Assembly (NCBI RefSeq): GCF_007556685.1
Contig: NZ_VJON01000033.1
Location: forward strand, 1 to 33,311
DNA: 33,311 bases
From: Tepidimonas charontis
Lineage (GTDB): Bacteria; Pseudomonadota; Gammaproteobacteria; Burkholderiales; Burkholderiaceae_C
Direction of reading: 5' to 3'
This document shows, piece by piece, positions 15,647 through 23,080 of this stretch. The notes under the pieces are model-generated. The model was not told where the DNA came from, did not search any database, and worked only from the letters and a program-made list of their open reading frames with translations. Within the stretch, counting starts at the first letter, position 1; each line of letters starts with the position of its first letter. Made by a program: the position numbers and the translations under genes.

Positions 15647-16463
15647 CGACCCCTCCATCGATGAGCTCGACTTCTTCGAGCCGCACGGCCTCGTGCGCCG
15701 CGCAGCGCGCGTCCTCGGCAGGAGCGATGAGCTCGACGCGGTGGATGCCGGGCTGGTGCAGCTGCGCCATCAGCCACGAGCGCGTCGCGTCCCACCCTAA
15801 GCGCGCGCGCTGGCGGATGGTTGCCCGCAGCTGCTCTGCGATGGCCCCGATGGCCTGCGGCAGCGTGCCCGGCAGCCGCCACAGCGTGGCGCGCACCGTC
15901 ACGCGCTTGATCTGCGCATCGACCACCTCCACCGTGTCTGTGAGCACCCGCACGTCCTCGCGCGCCAGCTGCGCGCTGACGGCCTCCAGGACAGCCTGCG
16001 CATCCGCGCCCTCACGGACCAGCACCGCAACGCGCACCAGCCCCGGCATCGGCGAGACCACCCCCACGTCCTGCACGCCGGGGCTGGCTGAGAGCGCCCA
16101 GTAGCGGTAGTGCGCAGCTCCCCCGGCGTTGGCAAAGCCCTGGATGCGGGCTCTGCAGCGCTGGCGCAGCGCCTCATCCTGCTCCTCAGGCAATCGCTCC
16201 ACGCCGTAGAAGGCCGCCAGGTGATCGAGGTCGGCCCCAGCGGCAAAGGCCAAGAGCTGGCTTTTGGCCGCCTCGTTGATGCGCTGGCGCAGGATCATCT
16301 CGCGGTAAGCGGCCACCTCCAGCAGCTTGATGGCCGGGTCGGACTCCACCAGCGCCGAGTACTCGGGGTAGCGCTGGCGAAACGCCGCCACCAGCGCAGC
16401 CAGGATCGGCTCGTAGCCAAGCGGCTCGATGACGGCCGGCTCAGGCAAATCCTGCAGGCTCAC
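15639..16463 (-). CDS. Baseplate assembly protein J, P2 gpJ-like
   Basis: A 274-residue protein; P2 gpJ is 302. The N-terminus has the J pattern LAALVAAFRQRYPEYSALVE, then DPAIKLLEVAAYREMILRQR, then AFAAGADLDHLAAFYGVERL. After EEQDEALRQRCRARIQGFAN comes the central GAAHYRYWALSASPGVQDVG. J forms the wedge of the baseplate. It starts within the last codons of W (ATG 16463) and overlaps I, so V-spike-W-J-I are one block in the P2 order. Confidence 0.95.
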   Translation of the reverse strand: MSLQDLPEPAVIEPLGYEPILAALVAAFRQRYPEYSALVESDPAIKLLEVAAYREMILRQRINEAAKSQLLAFAAGADLDHLAAFYGVERLPEEQDEALRQRCRARIQGFANAGGAAHYRYWALSASPGVQDVGVVSPMPGLVRVAVLVREGADAQAVLEAVSAQLAREDVRVLTDTVEVVDAQIKRVTVRATLWRLPGTLPQAIGAIAEQLRATIRQRARLGWDATRSWLMAQLHQPGIHRVELIAPAEDARCAAHEAVRLEEVELIDGGVDE

Positions 16464-16792
16464 AGCGTGACCTCCAGTTTGACCTGCGCGCCCTCGGGCC
16501 GGTAGAGCCCTTCGAGCAAAAGCGCGATGCGCCCTGCGCTGGCCGAGATCACGCGCACGCGCTCAAGCTTGAGCCTTGGCTCCCAGGCATCCAGGGCTTC
16601 GGCTGCCGCCGCGTAGAGGTCTGCGGCCAGCGCCGGCGTGATTGGGCGGTCCACGAGCTCGGGCACGCGGCTGCCGTAGCCGCGGCGCATCACGCGCTCT
16701 CCGATGCGGGTGGTCAGGATGTCGCGGATCGACTGCTTCAAGTGCTCAAGCCCGGCCAGGCTCTGGCCGGTGGCTGAGTTCATGCCTTGCAT
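16460..16792 (-). CDS. Baseplate assembly protein W (gp25-like)
   Basis: A 110-residue protein from ATG 16792 (MQGMNSATGQSLAGLEHLKQ); P2 gpW is 115 residues. It contains SIRDILTTRIGERVMRRGYG, then VPELVDRPITPALAADLYAA, which are the gpW/gp25 family hallmarks. gp25-like proteins nucleate sheath assembly at the baseplate. A second in-frame ATG at 16783 (MNSATG) is a possible start. It follows the PAAR gene by five bases and its stop overlaps the J start. Confidence 0.94.
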   Translation of the reverse strand: MQGMNSATGQSLAGLEHLKQSIRDILTTRIGERVMRRGYGSRVPELVDRPITPALAADLYAAAAEALDAWEPRLKLERVRVISASAGRIALLLEGLYRPEGAQVKLEVTL

Positions 16793-16797
16793 GAGGA

Positions 16798-17082
16798 TCA
16801 CCCCGCAAAGACATCGGGCGAGCCCGCGGCCACCGTCGAGCCGCAGGCCACTGGGTCGCCCACGCGCCCGATGGGCTGGCCTTCTGCGAAGACCGTCGAG
16901 CTGCCTTGGGCCAGCACGCTTGCATGGCAGGACGGCCCGCAGCAGTGGACAGCCCAGGCATCGCCTGCCCGGTGCGCCGCGCGGCCATTGACAAAGACGC
17001 TTGAGGCCCCAGACACGCTGGGCCGCGGCGGAAAGCACCCGTGCCCGCTGCATCGATCGCCAAGACGCGTGATGGCTGGCAT
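16798..17082 (-). CDS. PAAR-domain spike tip protein
   Basis: A 94-residue PAAR protein: MPAITRLGDRCSGHGCFPPR at the N-terminus, SSVFVNGRAAHRAGDAW, then GSSTVFAEGQPIGRVGDPVA and the final ACGSTVAAGSPDVFAG. His and Cys residues (H14, C16, H52-type C/H positions, C80) are placed as in metal-binding PAAR tips. It sits between V and W, where contractile phages encode the sharp tip that caps the gpV spike and pierces the outer membrane. It is not fused to an effector domain. Confidence 0.95.
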   Translation of the reverse strand: MPAITRLGDRCSGHGCFPPRPSVSGASSVFVNGRAAHRAGDAWAVHCCGPSCHASVLAQGSSTVFAEGQPIGRVGDPVACGSTVAAGSPDVFAG

Positions 17083-17092
17083 GGCGTCCTTC

Positions 17093-17572
17093 TCAGTTCA
17101 GATCGATGCGCGGCGAGCTCAGCCGCGCGCCCTCATCCGTGAGCTCAAGCCGCGTGCGGCCGATCTCAAGCACAATCTGGCCGCCTGGCGGCACCGACAA
17201 GCGCCAGCGGTGCTGCGCGCGGTCGTATTCCATGACCGCGCCGTCTTGCCACAGGGCGCGCGTGATGTCGGCGCTGGCCGCCGGCGGCGGATAGGCCTGC
17301 CGGTAGATCGAGCCCACCACCACGCCCTGCTCCAGGTCGCCCCCAGGCGCGATCACGAGCACCTGCTCGCCGGGCTCCGGCGCATGCCAGGCGCGATCCG
17401 GCCCGGCCTTGGGCGCAAGCCAGGGCAGCCAGCCGGTGGTCATGGGGCCGGCCTTGACCTTGACGCGCGCGCGCGGGGCATCCAGCGCCACGACCTGCCC
17501 CAGCACGGCCAGGTTCTCCAGGCCGCGCTCGGCCTCGGCCATGTCCTGGTAGAGGTTGCGGTCCTTAAGCAT
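17093..17572 (-). CDS. Baseplate spike protein V, P2 gpV-like
   Basis: A 159-residue protein from ATG 17572, overlapping the stop of the tail terminator gene. The N-terminal domain is the OB-fold (LAVLGQVVALDAPRARVKVK, then TTGWLPWLAPKAG, then PGEQVLVIAPGGDLEQGVVV). The C-terminal strands (GQIVLEIGRTRLELTDEGAR, ending SSPRIDLN) form the triple-stranded beta-helix of the spike. It is shorter than P2 gpV (211) because a separate PAAR protein supplies the tip. Next come PAAR, W, J and I. Confidence 0.93.
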   Translation of the reverse strand: MLKDRNLYQDMAEAERGLENLAVLGQVVALDAPRARVKVKAGPMTTGWLPWLAPKAGPDRAWHAPEPGEQVLVIAPGGDLEQGVVVGSIYRQAYPPPAASADITRALWQDGAVMEYDRAQHRWRLSVPPGGQIVLEIGRTRLELTDEGARLSSPRIDLN

Positions 17573-18083
17573 CGATGGGCTGGTAGCGGTCTTCAAACGC
17601 GCGCCCGATCTCGGGCGCGATCGAATAGAGCACAAGGCTTGGGCGGCTGCCAGGCGAGGGCGGCTGCCAGAGCGTCCAGTAGGCGACCTCCACCACAATC
17701 CGGCAGGCCAGCAGCGGCGTCTCTCCCTCGCCGTCCTGCTCGATCTCGGCGCGCAGGATGCGCAGGCCTTCTGCGCGATGCGACAGCGTCTCATCGGCCT
17801 CCAGCGCCGCCTCGATCTGCGCGCACAGGGCGTCGGCCTCCTCGTGCGCTGCTTCGCCGGCGGCGACGATCTCGATGGCCAGCGTCAGGATGCGCCGCCT
17901 TGCGCCCGGGTCGGCCTGATAGGCGTCATCGAGCCGCTCCTCGCGCGCGTAGATCAGAATCGCCGGCAGCCGGCCTCGGGCCAGCGGCACGGCCCGGTGC
18001 ACGTGGATGCGGTTGGCAAGCTCAGGCAGCGCTGCGGCGATCACATCACGCACGGCAGCGCGAATCTGCTGGCGCGGGTGCAT
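17565..18083 (-). CDS. Neck/tail terminator protein, lambda gpU-like
   Basis: A 172-residue protein whose N-terminus (MHPRQQIRAAVRDVIAAALP, then RIHVHRAVPLARGRLPAILI, YAREERL) is typical of phage minor tail/tail terminator proteins that follow head-tail joining genes. The middle (RRRILTLAIEIVAAGEAAHE) gives the expected alternation of strand and helix. It would cap the tail tube and join it to the neck. Start ATG 18083 immediately follows the nuclease stop (TAGATG). The call is based on position and overall pattern; exact homology to gpU would need a profile search. Confidence 0.72.
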   Translation of the reverse strand: MHPRQQIRAAVRDVIAAALPELANRIHVHRAVPLARGRLPAILIYAREERLDDAYQADPGARRRILTLAIEIVAAGEAAHEEADALCAQIEAALEADETLSHRAEGLRILRAEIEQDGEGETPLLACRIVVEVAYWTLWQPPSPGSRPSLVLYSIAPEIGRAFEDRYQPIDA

Positions 18084-18542
18084 CTAGCGCGCTCCCTTGC
18101 GCCAATCCCAAGGCGCAACCGGCCCGGGATCGGCCCACAGCCCCAGGCCCCGGCGACGCGCCGCCTCCTGCAGGCTGTAGAGCGACCGATTCGCGGCGTA
18201 GCGGCCAAAGACCCAGGCGTAGCCGTCGCAGACCATCGCCGCCGACACGTCCTGCCCATCGGCCTGCAAGGCGCAGATCGCGCGCCCGTAGCGATCCACG
18301 TCGGAACAATCAGCGATCACGCGACGGCCAAGGATCATCCCCGCCAGCGCGTCGCGCGCCTTGAGCCCATAGGGCTGGCCAAGCTCCGGCGCGTCAATCT
18401 GCGCCAGGCGCACTCTGAGCTCGCCTTGCGGCGCACGCAGCGTCACGGTGTCGCCATCGATGACGCGCATCACCTCGCCTGTGACCATCTCGGCCTGCGC
18501 GACGGCGCAGGCCAAGCCAAGCAGCAGCGCAAGCCAGCGCAT
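18084..18542 (-). CDS. Secreted thermonuclease-like protein (SNase family)
   Basis: A 152-residue protein from ATG 18542 (TGATG overlap with the preceding stop; GTG 18545 is an alternative). Residues 1-17 form a signal peptide ending AVAQA. The SNase fold follows: VMRVIDGDTVTLR, RVRLAQIDAPELGQ, ADCSDVDRYGRAIC. D31, R45, D50, E53 and R87 keep the spacing of the catalytic D21, R35, D40, E43 and R87 of staphylococcal nuclease, so it should be an active Ca-dependent DNase/RNase. It lies inside the neck genes where lambda-type phages carry gpZ. Export to the periplasm suggests degradation of incoming DNA or nutrient scavenging; this is inference. Confidence 0.93.
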   Translation of the reverse strand: MRWLALLLGLACAVAQAEMVTGEVMRVIDGDTVTLRAPQGELRVRLAQIDAPELGQPYGLKARDALAGMILGRRVIADCSDVDRYGRAICALQADGQDVSAAMVCDGYAWVFGRYAANRSLYSLQEAARRRGLGLWADPGPVAPWDWRKGAR

Positions 18543-18847
18543 CACGCCTCCTGCAAGATGAGCTTGACCATGCCCAAGCCATCGGGCCGGACATCGACGA
18601 TGCGGTAGCGCCGCCCCGCCACCTCGGCCTCATCGCCCTCGGCGGGCTGCACGGGCAGGGAAGAGGCCAGCACCGACAGCACCGGCCGCGTGGTGGACAC
18701 TGGCGCATCGCCCATGATCTCCACCAGCTCGTGCGCCGCCACGAAGATGGCGCGCAGATCGAAGGCTTGCCCATCGATGGTCAGGCGCGCCGGCTGGCCA
18801 AAGGCCGCCAGCGCCGCGCGCTGCGCATGAGCAGCCAGGCGAGCCAT
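18542..18847 (-). CDS. Head-tail joining protein, lambda gpFII-like
   Basis: A 101-residue protein directly after the capsid gene; lambda FII is 117 residues. The pattern is a helical start (MARLAAHAQRAALAAFGQPA), then strands with LTIDGQAFDLRAIFVAAHEL, a TRPVLSVLASSLP segment and the ending YRIVDVRPDGLGMVKLILQE. The late YxIxxVxPDGxG block is found in head-tail joining proteins. It binds the connector ring to receive the tail. The start overlaps the capsid stop by one base. Confidence 0.82.
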   Translation of the reverse strand: MARLAAHAQRAALAAFGQPARLTIDGQAFDLRAIFVAAHELVEIMGDAPVSTTRPVLSVLASSLPVQPAEGDEAEVAGRRYRIVDVRPDGLGMVKLILQEA

Positions 18848-19860
18848 CAGTTGGACGAGAACAGACGCACCGTAAGCGCCGGGCGCTTCACAATCGGCAG
18901 CGGATTGCTCTCGGTCAGGATGTCGATGCCGCGGCCGTCGGCGCGAGGCACCTGCCGCGCGTAGAGCTCCTCGCCCAGCGTGTTGACCGTCTCAAGGAGA
19001 TTTGCGGGCGCGAAGTAGGTCGCGAAGGTGTTGGAGGTGCCCAGCGGGAAGGCGATGCCTTCGCCCTGCGCGATGAAGCGGTCGGTCTGGCCATTGGCCA
19101 GCGTGGCCGCCCCGGCATACTCCTCGAAGACGATCGGACCGAAACGAAAGCCGCGGCGCACGTCGTCGCGCAGGGGGTTGGTGGCGGCGTAGAAGGCATA
19201 AGCCTCCTTGACCGACTTGTGCGCAATCAGCCGGTCGAAGAATTCGGGGGAGACCAGCGCATAGATGCCGCTCATCGTCTCGCCCGAGAGGTGCTCCTCG
19301 ATGTGGCGCGCGACCTGGATGGCGGCCTTCATGACATCGCCGCTCGCGTCGCCGAGCTTGAAGTCCACCGAAGCCTTGTCGATGCCAAACTCGGCGTGCC
19401 AGTCGTACAGCGTGTTGCCCGCGCCGTCCTTCAAGACGCCGGAGAGGGCTTTGGTGCGCATGTACTCCAAGGTCTGCGCATGCTTGGCGCGCATGCGGGC
19501 AAGCTTGCGGGTCAAGACCTGCGCCACAGGGTCGGCCTCCTGCTTGCCAAAGGCGCGGATGCCCTGCACCTCCTCGGGCAAGAGCACATCGTCGTGCGGA
19601 ATGTGCGGCACGACGAAAGAGCGCAGCTTGCGGCTGTCGCGCCCGGCCACGGTCGCAGGCGCCCCCGGCGTCACCGCCGGCAAAAGACGCAGCTCGCCCT
19701 CCACGGATTCGAGGATGACGTTGCGATGCGCAATCGGCTCGGGCCGGAAGAGCCCCAGCTCGCCGATGCGGCCTTTGGGCGCGGGCAGGAGCTGGATCGC
19801 CTCGGTCATCTCGGCCAGGGTGAAGCCCTGGCCAACGAACGGGTTGACGACGACGGTCAT
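18847..19860 (-). CDS. Major capsid protein, lambda gpE-like
   Basis: A 337-residue protein; lambda gpE is 341. The start MTVVVNPFVGQGFTLAEMTE, then AIQLLPAPKGRIGELGLFRP, is the Phage_cap_E signature. The central SKLRSFVVPHIPHDD-like region, EVQGIRAFGKQEADPVAQVL and the late GFRFGPIVFEEYAGAA are also diagnostic. The ending LPIVKRPALTVRLFSS is typical. AAGGAGG lies before ATG 19860. It assembles with the nested scaffold and is stabilised by the decoration protein encoded just upstream. Confidence 0.97.
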   Translation of the reverse strand: MTVVVNPFVGQGFTLAEMTEAIQLLPAPKGRIGELGLFRPEPIAHRNVILESVEGELRLLPAVTPGAPATVAGRDSRKLRSFVVPHIPHDDVLLPEEVQGIRAFGKQEADPVAQVLTRKLARMRAKHAQTLEYMRTKALSGVLKDGAGNTLYDWHAEFGIDKASVDFKLGDASGDVMKAAIQVARHIEEHLSGETMSGIYALVSPEFFDRLIAHKSVKEAYAFYAATNPLRDDVRRGFRFGPIVFEEYAGAATLANGQTDRFIAQGEGIAFPLGTSNTFATYFAPANLLETVNTLGEELYARQVPRADGRGIDILTESNPLPIVKRPALTVRLFSSN

Positions 19861-19875
19861 GGGGAACCTCCTTGA

Positions 19876-20256
19876 TCAAACGGTGGGCCGCGCCACGATG
19901 CCGTGGGCGGAAAGTTGCGCCAGCTTCTCGGCGCGCTCTGCCTCGGCATCCACCGACGCATCGAAGCTCAAGGCGGCGGCCGACACGATGGCCGGGCCGC
20001 GCGCGAGAATGAGCGCCGGGCGCGGCTGCGCAGAAGCCGCCACCTCCACGAGCAGCACCGCGCAGGCGATCTGCGCGCCATCCGAGCCCGTGGCGGTGGC
20101 AGGCTTGTACTGGCCGCTTGAGGCGATGCGGCCCAGCACCGTGCCCGCGGGCAGCGCATCGCCCGGCGCAAGCAGCACAGCCTCGCGGCAGTAGTCCTTG
20201 TCGTATTCGTGCTTCAAGAGGTCGCCAAGCGTGGGCGAAGCGGTCAGGGTCGGCAT
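19876..20256 (-). CDS. Head decoration protein, lambda gpD-like
   Basis: A 126-residue protein; lambda gpD is 110. The N-terminus TLGDLLKHEYDKDYCREAVL and the following APGDALPAGTVLGRIASSGQ, YKPATATGSDGAQIACAVLL are clear HDPD-family features. Trimers bind the expanded capsid at threefold sites to stabilise it once DNA fills the head. It lies between the protease/scaffold gene and the capsid gene as in lambda. Confidence 0.95.
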   Translation of the reverse strand: MPTLTASPTLGDLLKHEYDKDYCREAVLLAPGDALPAGTVLGRIASSGQYKPATATGSDGAQIACAVLLVEVAASAQPRPALILARGPAIVSAAALSFDASVDAEAERAEKLAQLSAHGIVARPTV

Positions 20257-20259
20257 GGG

Positions 20260-20568
20260 TCAGGCTCCTTGGGCAAAGCGGCGCGCCGCTTCCACAAGCG
20301 AGGACTTGGGCGCGGCAGCCGCGGGTTGGACGGAGACGATGTCGTGGCTTGCGTCACGCCGGGCGGCTTCCGCCAGCGCGCGGCGAGCCAGCGCCTCAGG
20401 GCTCAAGCCCTCGCGCAGGGCGGCGGCGGCATCGATGGCCACGCCCAGCGCGCGCGCTTGCTCGGCGATTTCAAGAAGCGCGGCGGCGCGCTCGGCCATC
20501 TGCCGCTCAAGCTCGGCGGCATCGAGGGCTGCCCCAGCCGCAGCCGGGGCGGTCACGGGAGTTTGCAT
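20260..20568 (-). CDS. Nested scaffolding protein, lambda Nu3-like
   Basis: An in-frame ATG at 20568 (MQTPVTAPAAAGAALDAAEL) is preceded by AGGAGG four bases away, one of the strongest ribosome binding sites in the window. Translation from here gives 102 residues, mainly alpha-helical (ERQMAERAAALLEIAEQARA), identical to the C-terminus of the protease. Lambda Nu3 is made in the same way from gene C. It guides assembly of capsid protein E into procapsids and is then removed. Confidence 0.85.
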   Translation of the reverse strand: MQTPVTAPAAAGAALDAAELERQMAERAAALLEIAEQARALGVAIDAAAALREGLSPEALARRALAEAARRDASHDIVSVQPAAAAPKSSLVEAARRFAQGA

Positions 20569-21444
20569 ATGACCTCCTGGAAAGATTCGGCCTTTGGCCG
20601 GGGTTGACAAAACCTCAAGACGGCCTGAGAGCGCCGCGATGGCCTCGCGCAGGCCGCCGATCGCATCGGCCAGGCCCGCTTGGATGGCCGCCTGGCCGCG
20701 GTAGATGGCCGCTTGCTGCGCGCGCACGGCTTCAGGCCGCAGCCCGCGGCGCTTCGCGACCCAATCGACGAAGCGCTCGTAGAGCGCCTCCACATCGGCC
20801 TGGATCGCAGCGCGCGCCTCCTCCGACAATGGCCGGTGCGGGTTGCCGTCGAGCTTGCGCTCGCCGGCGTGGAGGAAGGTGTAGGCAATCCCCTCCTTGG
20901 CGTCCTTGGCCGACTGATCCGCATGCACGGCCACCACGCCGATGGAGCCCACTTCGGCGGTCTCGGTCACCCAGATCGCGTCGGCCGCCGCCGCCAGGGC
21001 GTAGGCTGCTGAGAGCGCCGCAGGCGTTGCCACCGCCCACAGGAACTTGCCGCTCTCAACAGAGAGCGCGCGCAGGCGCGCTGCCGTCTCAAAGACGCCG
21101 GCGGCTTCGCCCCCGGCGGAGTCGATCTCCAGCACCACCGCCCGCGCGCGCGGATCGGCAAAGAGCGCTTCGGCCTGCGTCTCGATCTCGAGGTAGCTCT
21201 GAAGCCCAGAGGCCGCGCCGAGATACGCCGATCGATGCACCAGCGTGCCCAGGATCGGCAGCACGGCAATGCCGTCCTCGGTGATGTGCGGCTCTGGCGC
21301 GGCAGCCGCCTCGGTTGCGGCCGGCAGGGGGCCAAGCCCCAGCAGGCGCGGGCCGATGGCCGCAAGGATCGTCTCGAGCTTGGGCCGCGCGATCAAAAGC
21401 GGCGCGCCGTACAGACGCGCCGCCAGGTGGGGTAGATCAGTCAT
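20260..21444 (-). CDS. S49 head maturation protease with C-terminal scaffold, lambda gpC-like
   Basis: This 394-residue protein starts at ATG 21444, eight bases into the end of the portal gene. The S49 domain covers residues 55-260: VVLEIDSAGGEAAGVFETAA, then ATPAALSAAYALAAAADAIW with the nucleophile S145, then GERKLDGNPHRPL with the general base K197. It acts inside the procapsid on scaffold and portal. After a linker, residues 293-394 are Ala/Glu-rich helix, the Nu3-like scaffold, also made on its own from an internal start. Lambda gpC is 439 residues. Confidence 0.95.
   Translation of the reverse strand: MTDLPHLAARLYGAPLLIARPKLETILAAIGPRLLGLGPLPAATEAAAAPEPHITEDGIAVLPILGTLVHRSAYLGAASGLQSYLEIETQAEALFADPRARAVVLEIDSAGGEAAGVFETAARLRALSVESGKFLWAVATPAALSAAYALAAAADAIWVTETAEVGSIGVVAVHADQSAKDAKEGIAYTFLHAGERKLDGNPHRPLSEEARAAIQADVEALYERFVDWVAKRRGLRPEAVRAQQAAIYRGQAAIQAGLADAIGGLREAIAALSGRLEVLSTPAKGRIFPGGHMQTPVTAPAAAGAALDAAELERQMAERAAALLEIAEQARALGVAIDAAAALREGLSPEALARRALAEAARRDASHDIVSVQPAAAAPKSSLVEAARRFAQGA
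20573..20578 (-). promoter_or_regulatory. Internal ribosome binding site for the nested scaffold
   Basis: On the minus strand AGGAGG, then TCAT, then ATG lies inside the protease gene. A perfect Shine-Dalgarno sequence here, at good spacing to an in-frame ATG, decides the internal start of the scaffold. Confidence 0.85.
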
Positions 21445-22864
21445 GGGAATCCTCTTGCGGTTGCGCGGGCGGCGACACGCGCCCAAAGACAAGCCCCAGT
21501 TCCTCGGCCCTGCGCCGCTCCTGGGCGATCTCGGCATCAAGCGCCTCGGCGTCATAGCCGCGCTCGGCGATCGACTGCGTGCGGCTCTTCAAGCCCGCCT
21601 CGATCGCGGCGATCTCGGCCTGGATGTCTTTCAGCGGATCGACCCACTCCCAGCGCGGGGTGAGCCATTCCACCGCCTCATACTCGCGGCGGCGGGCGCG
21701 GAAATTCGGCAGCTCAAGCGCCCCCGAGAGGGCGGCTGCTGCGATCCAGCGCCGCCACACCGGGCGGCAGAGCTGATAGACCAACACCGAATACTGGAAG
21801 GCTTCGATGCGGCGGCGAAACTCGATGAGCGCGGCGCGGGTGTTGGAGTAGTTGGCTTTCACCATATCGCCGCTCAAGGCCGCGTAGGGCAGGCCTAAGG
21901 CAGCCGCGACCTGAAGCAGCGTGCGATACTGAAACGCCTCGTAGTTGCCTCCGACATCGGCCGGCTGGCTGAAGGTGATGTCTTCGCCTTCGCCCAGGAT
22001 CTGCAGCTGCCCCGGCTCCAAGGGCATCAAGCCATCGCCTTGCTCGTCGCGCTCCAGGCGGCTGTCGAAGTCGGCGGCTGGCCGGCGCACAAAGCCCGCA
22101 AACATCGCCGCCACCTTCTTGCGATCGAGCTCCGCATCGTCGTACTGGTCCAGAAGAAAGAGCTTGACCAGCGCCGGCGCAAAGCGCGACACGCCCCGCA
22201 GCTGCCCGGCATCGACCGGATCGACGACGTGGATGACGTCCTCAGCCGGCACGCGGGTGGTCTCGCCCGCCAGTCCCGGCTCGGTCACATCCCCCGGGTG
22301 GCGGCGCAGGAAGTGGTAAGCCACGCGCCGGCCGATGCGGTCGAACTCGATGCCCTGGCGCAGGATGTTGCCGTTGGGAAGCTGGCGATTGTCCATCGGC
22401 AGCATCTCGGCGGGCAGCAACTGCAGCTGCAGCGGCACCGCAAGGCCATCTTCGGGGTAGCGGCTGCGGATGCGGATGAAGACCTCGCCGGCGATGAAGA
22501 GCTCGCGCGCGGCGCGCCGCTGCAGCCCGTACAAGTCGGTGAGCCACTCGCTGTCGGCTTCATCGACCCAGCGCCGCCAGAGCTGATGCACTTGCGCTTT
22601 CAGCGCGGCGTCGGCGATCTGGCTTGAAGGCTTCAGCCCTGAGCCCACCGCGTTGCCGGCGAAGCACTCCACGGCGTTGGCCGCATACCCGTTGTTGCGG
22701 ATCAGATACCGCGCGCGGGCCGTCATGTCAGCGCCTGCGGCCTGGATCAGCGTATTGACGTGCGCGCGGCTGGCGACAAAGCCTTTCAGGCGGCGGGCAG
22801 ACAAGCCGCCCTCAAAGCCGCCGATCAGCATGCCAAGGCGGCGGCGAAATCCCGTCCAGTCCAT
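21437..22864 (-). CDS. Portal protein, lambda gpB-like
   Basis: A 475-residue protein from ATG 22864 (MDWTGFRRRLGMLIGGFEGG), with TGATG overlap to gpW. Typical features are TLIQAAGADMTARARYLIRN, NNGYAANAVECFAGNAVGSG, WVDEADSEWLTDLYGLQRRA, then ELFIAGEVFIRIRSR and ALGLPYAALSGDMVKANYSN near the C-terminus. The family is Phage_portal_2 (lambda). Twelve copies form the DNA entry ring at one vertex. Lambda gpB is 533 residues and the N-terminus is shorter here. Confidence 0.97.
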   Translation of the reverse strand: MDWTGFRRRLGMLIGGFEGGLSARRLKGFVASRAHVNTLIQAAGADMTARARYLIRNNGYAANAVECFAGNAVGSGLKPSSQIADAALKAQVHQLWRRWVDEADSEWLTDLYGLQRRAARELFIAGEVFIRIRSRYPEDGLAVPLQLQLLPAEMLPMDNRQLPNGNILRQGIEFDRIGRRVAYHFLRRHPGDVTEPGLAGETTRVPAEDVIHVVDPVDAGQLRGVSRFAPALVKLFLLDQYDDAELDRKKVAAMFAGFVRRPAADFDSRLERDEQGDGLMPLEPGQLQILGEGEDITFSQPADVGGNYEAFQYRTLLQVAAALGLPYAALSGDMVKANYSNTRAALIEFRRRIEAFQYSVLVYQLCRPVWRRWIAAAALSGALELPNFRARRREYEAVEWLTPRWEWVDPLKDIQAEIAAIEAGLKSRTQSIAERGYDAEALDAEIAQERRRAEELGLVFGRVSPPAQPQEDSHD

Positions 22865-23076
22865 CACAGCCCCTTCGAGCACCAGGCCAGCAGCCGGCGC
22901 GAGCGGGCTCGACCCTCAGCGGCGGCGATGTCGCGGTTGAGGGCCTCAAGCGCCGCGCGCAGCTCGGCCTCGGACTTGTAGGTCACCCACTGCTCGCCGG
23001 CCTTGACGGTCAGCACCCCTGAGTAGCGCGCCGCCACGAGCTCATCGCGCAGGCGCTTCAGTTCCGAAAGCTCCAT
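22864..23076 (-). CDS. Head-tail joining protein W, lambda gpW-like
   Basis: A 70-residue protein; lambda gpW is 68. It has MELSELKRLRDELVAARYSG, then VLTVKAGEQWVTYKSEAELR, then AALEALNRDIAAAEGR, the usual helix-hairpin-helix plan of gpW. It binds the portal after packaging and makes the platform for FII. The gene starts four bases after the terminase stop and overlaps the portal start by one base. Confidence 0.94.
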   Translation of the reverse strand: MELSELKRLRDELVAARYSGVLTVKAGEQWVTYKSEAELRAALEALNRDIAAAEGRARSRRLLAWCSKGL

Positions 23077-23080
23077 GTCC

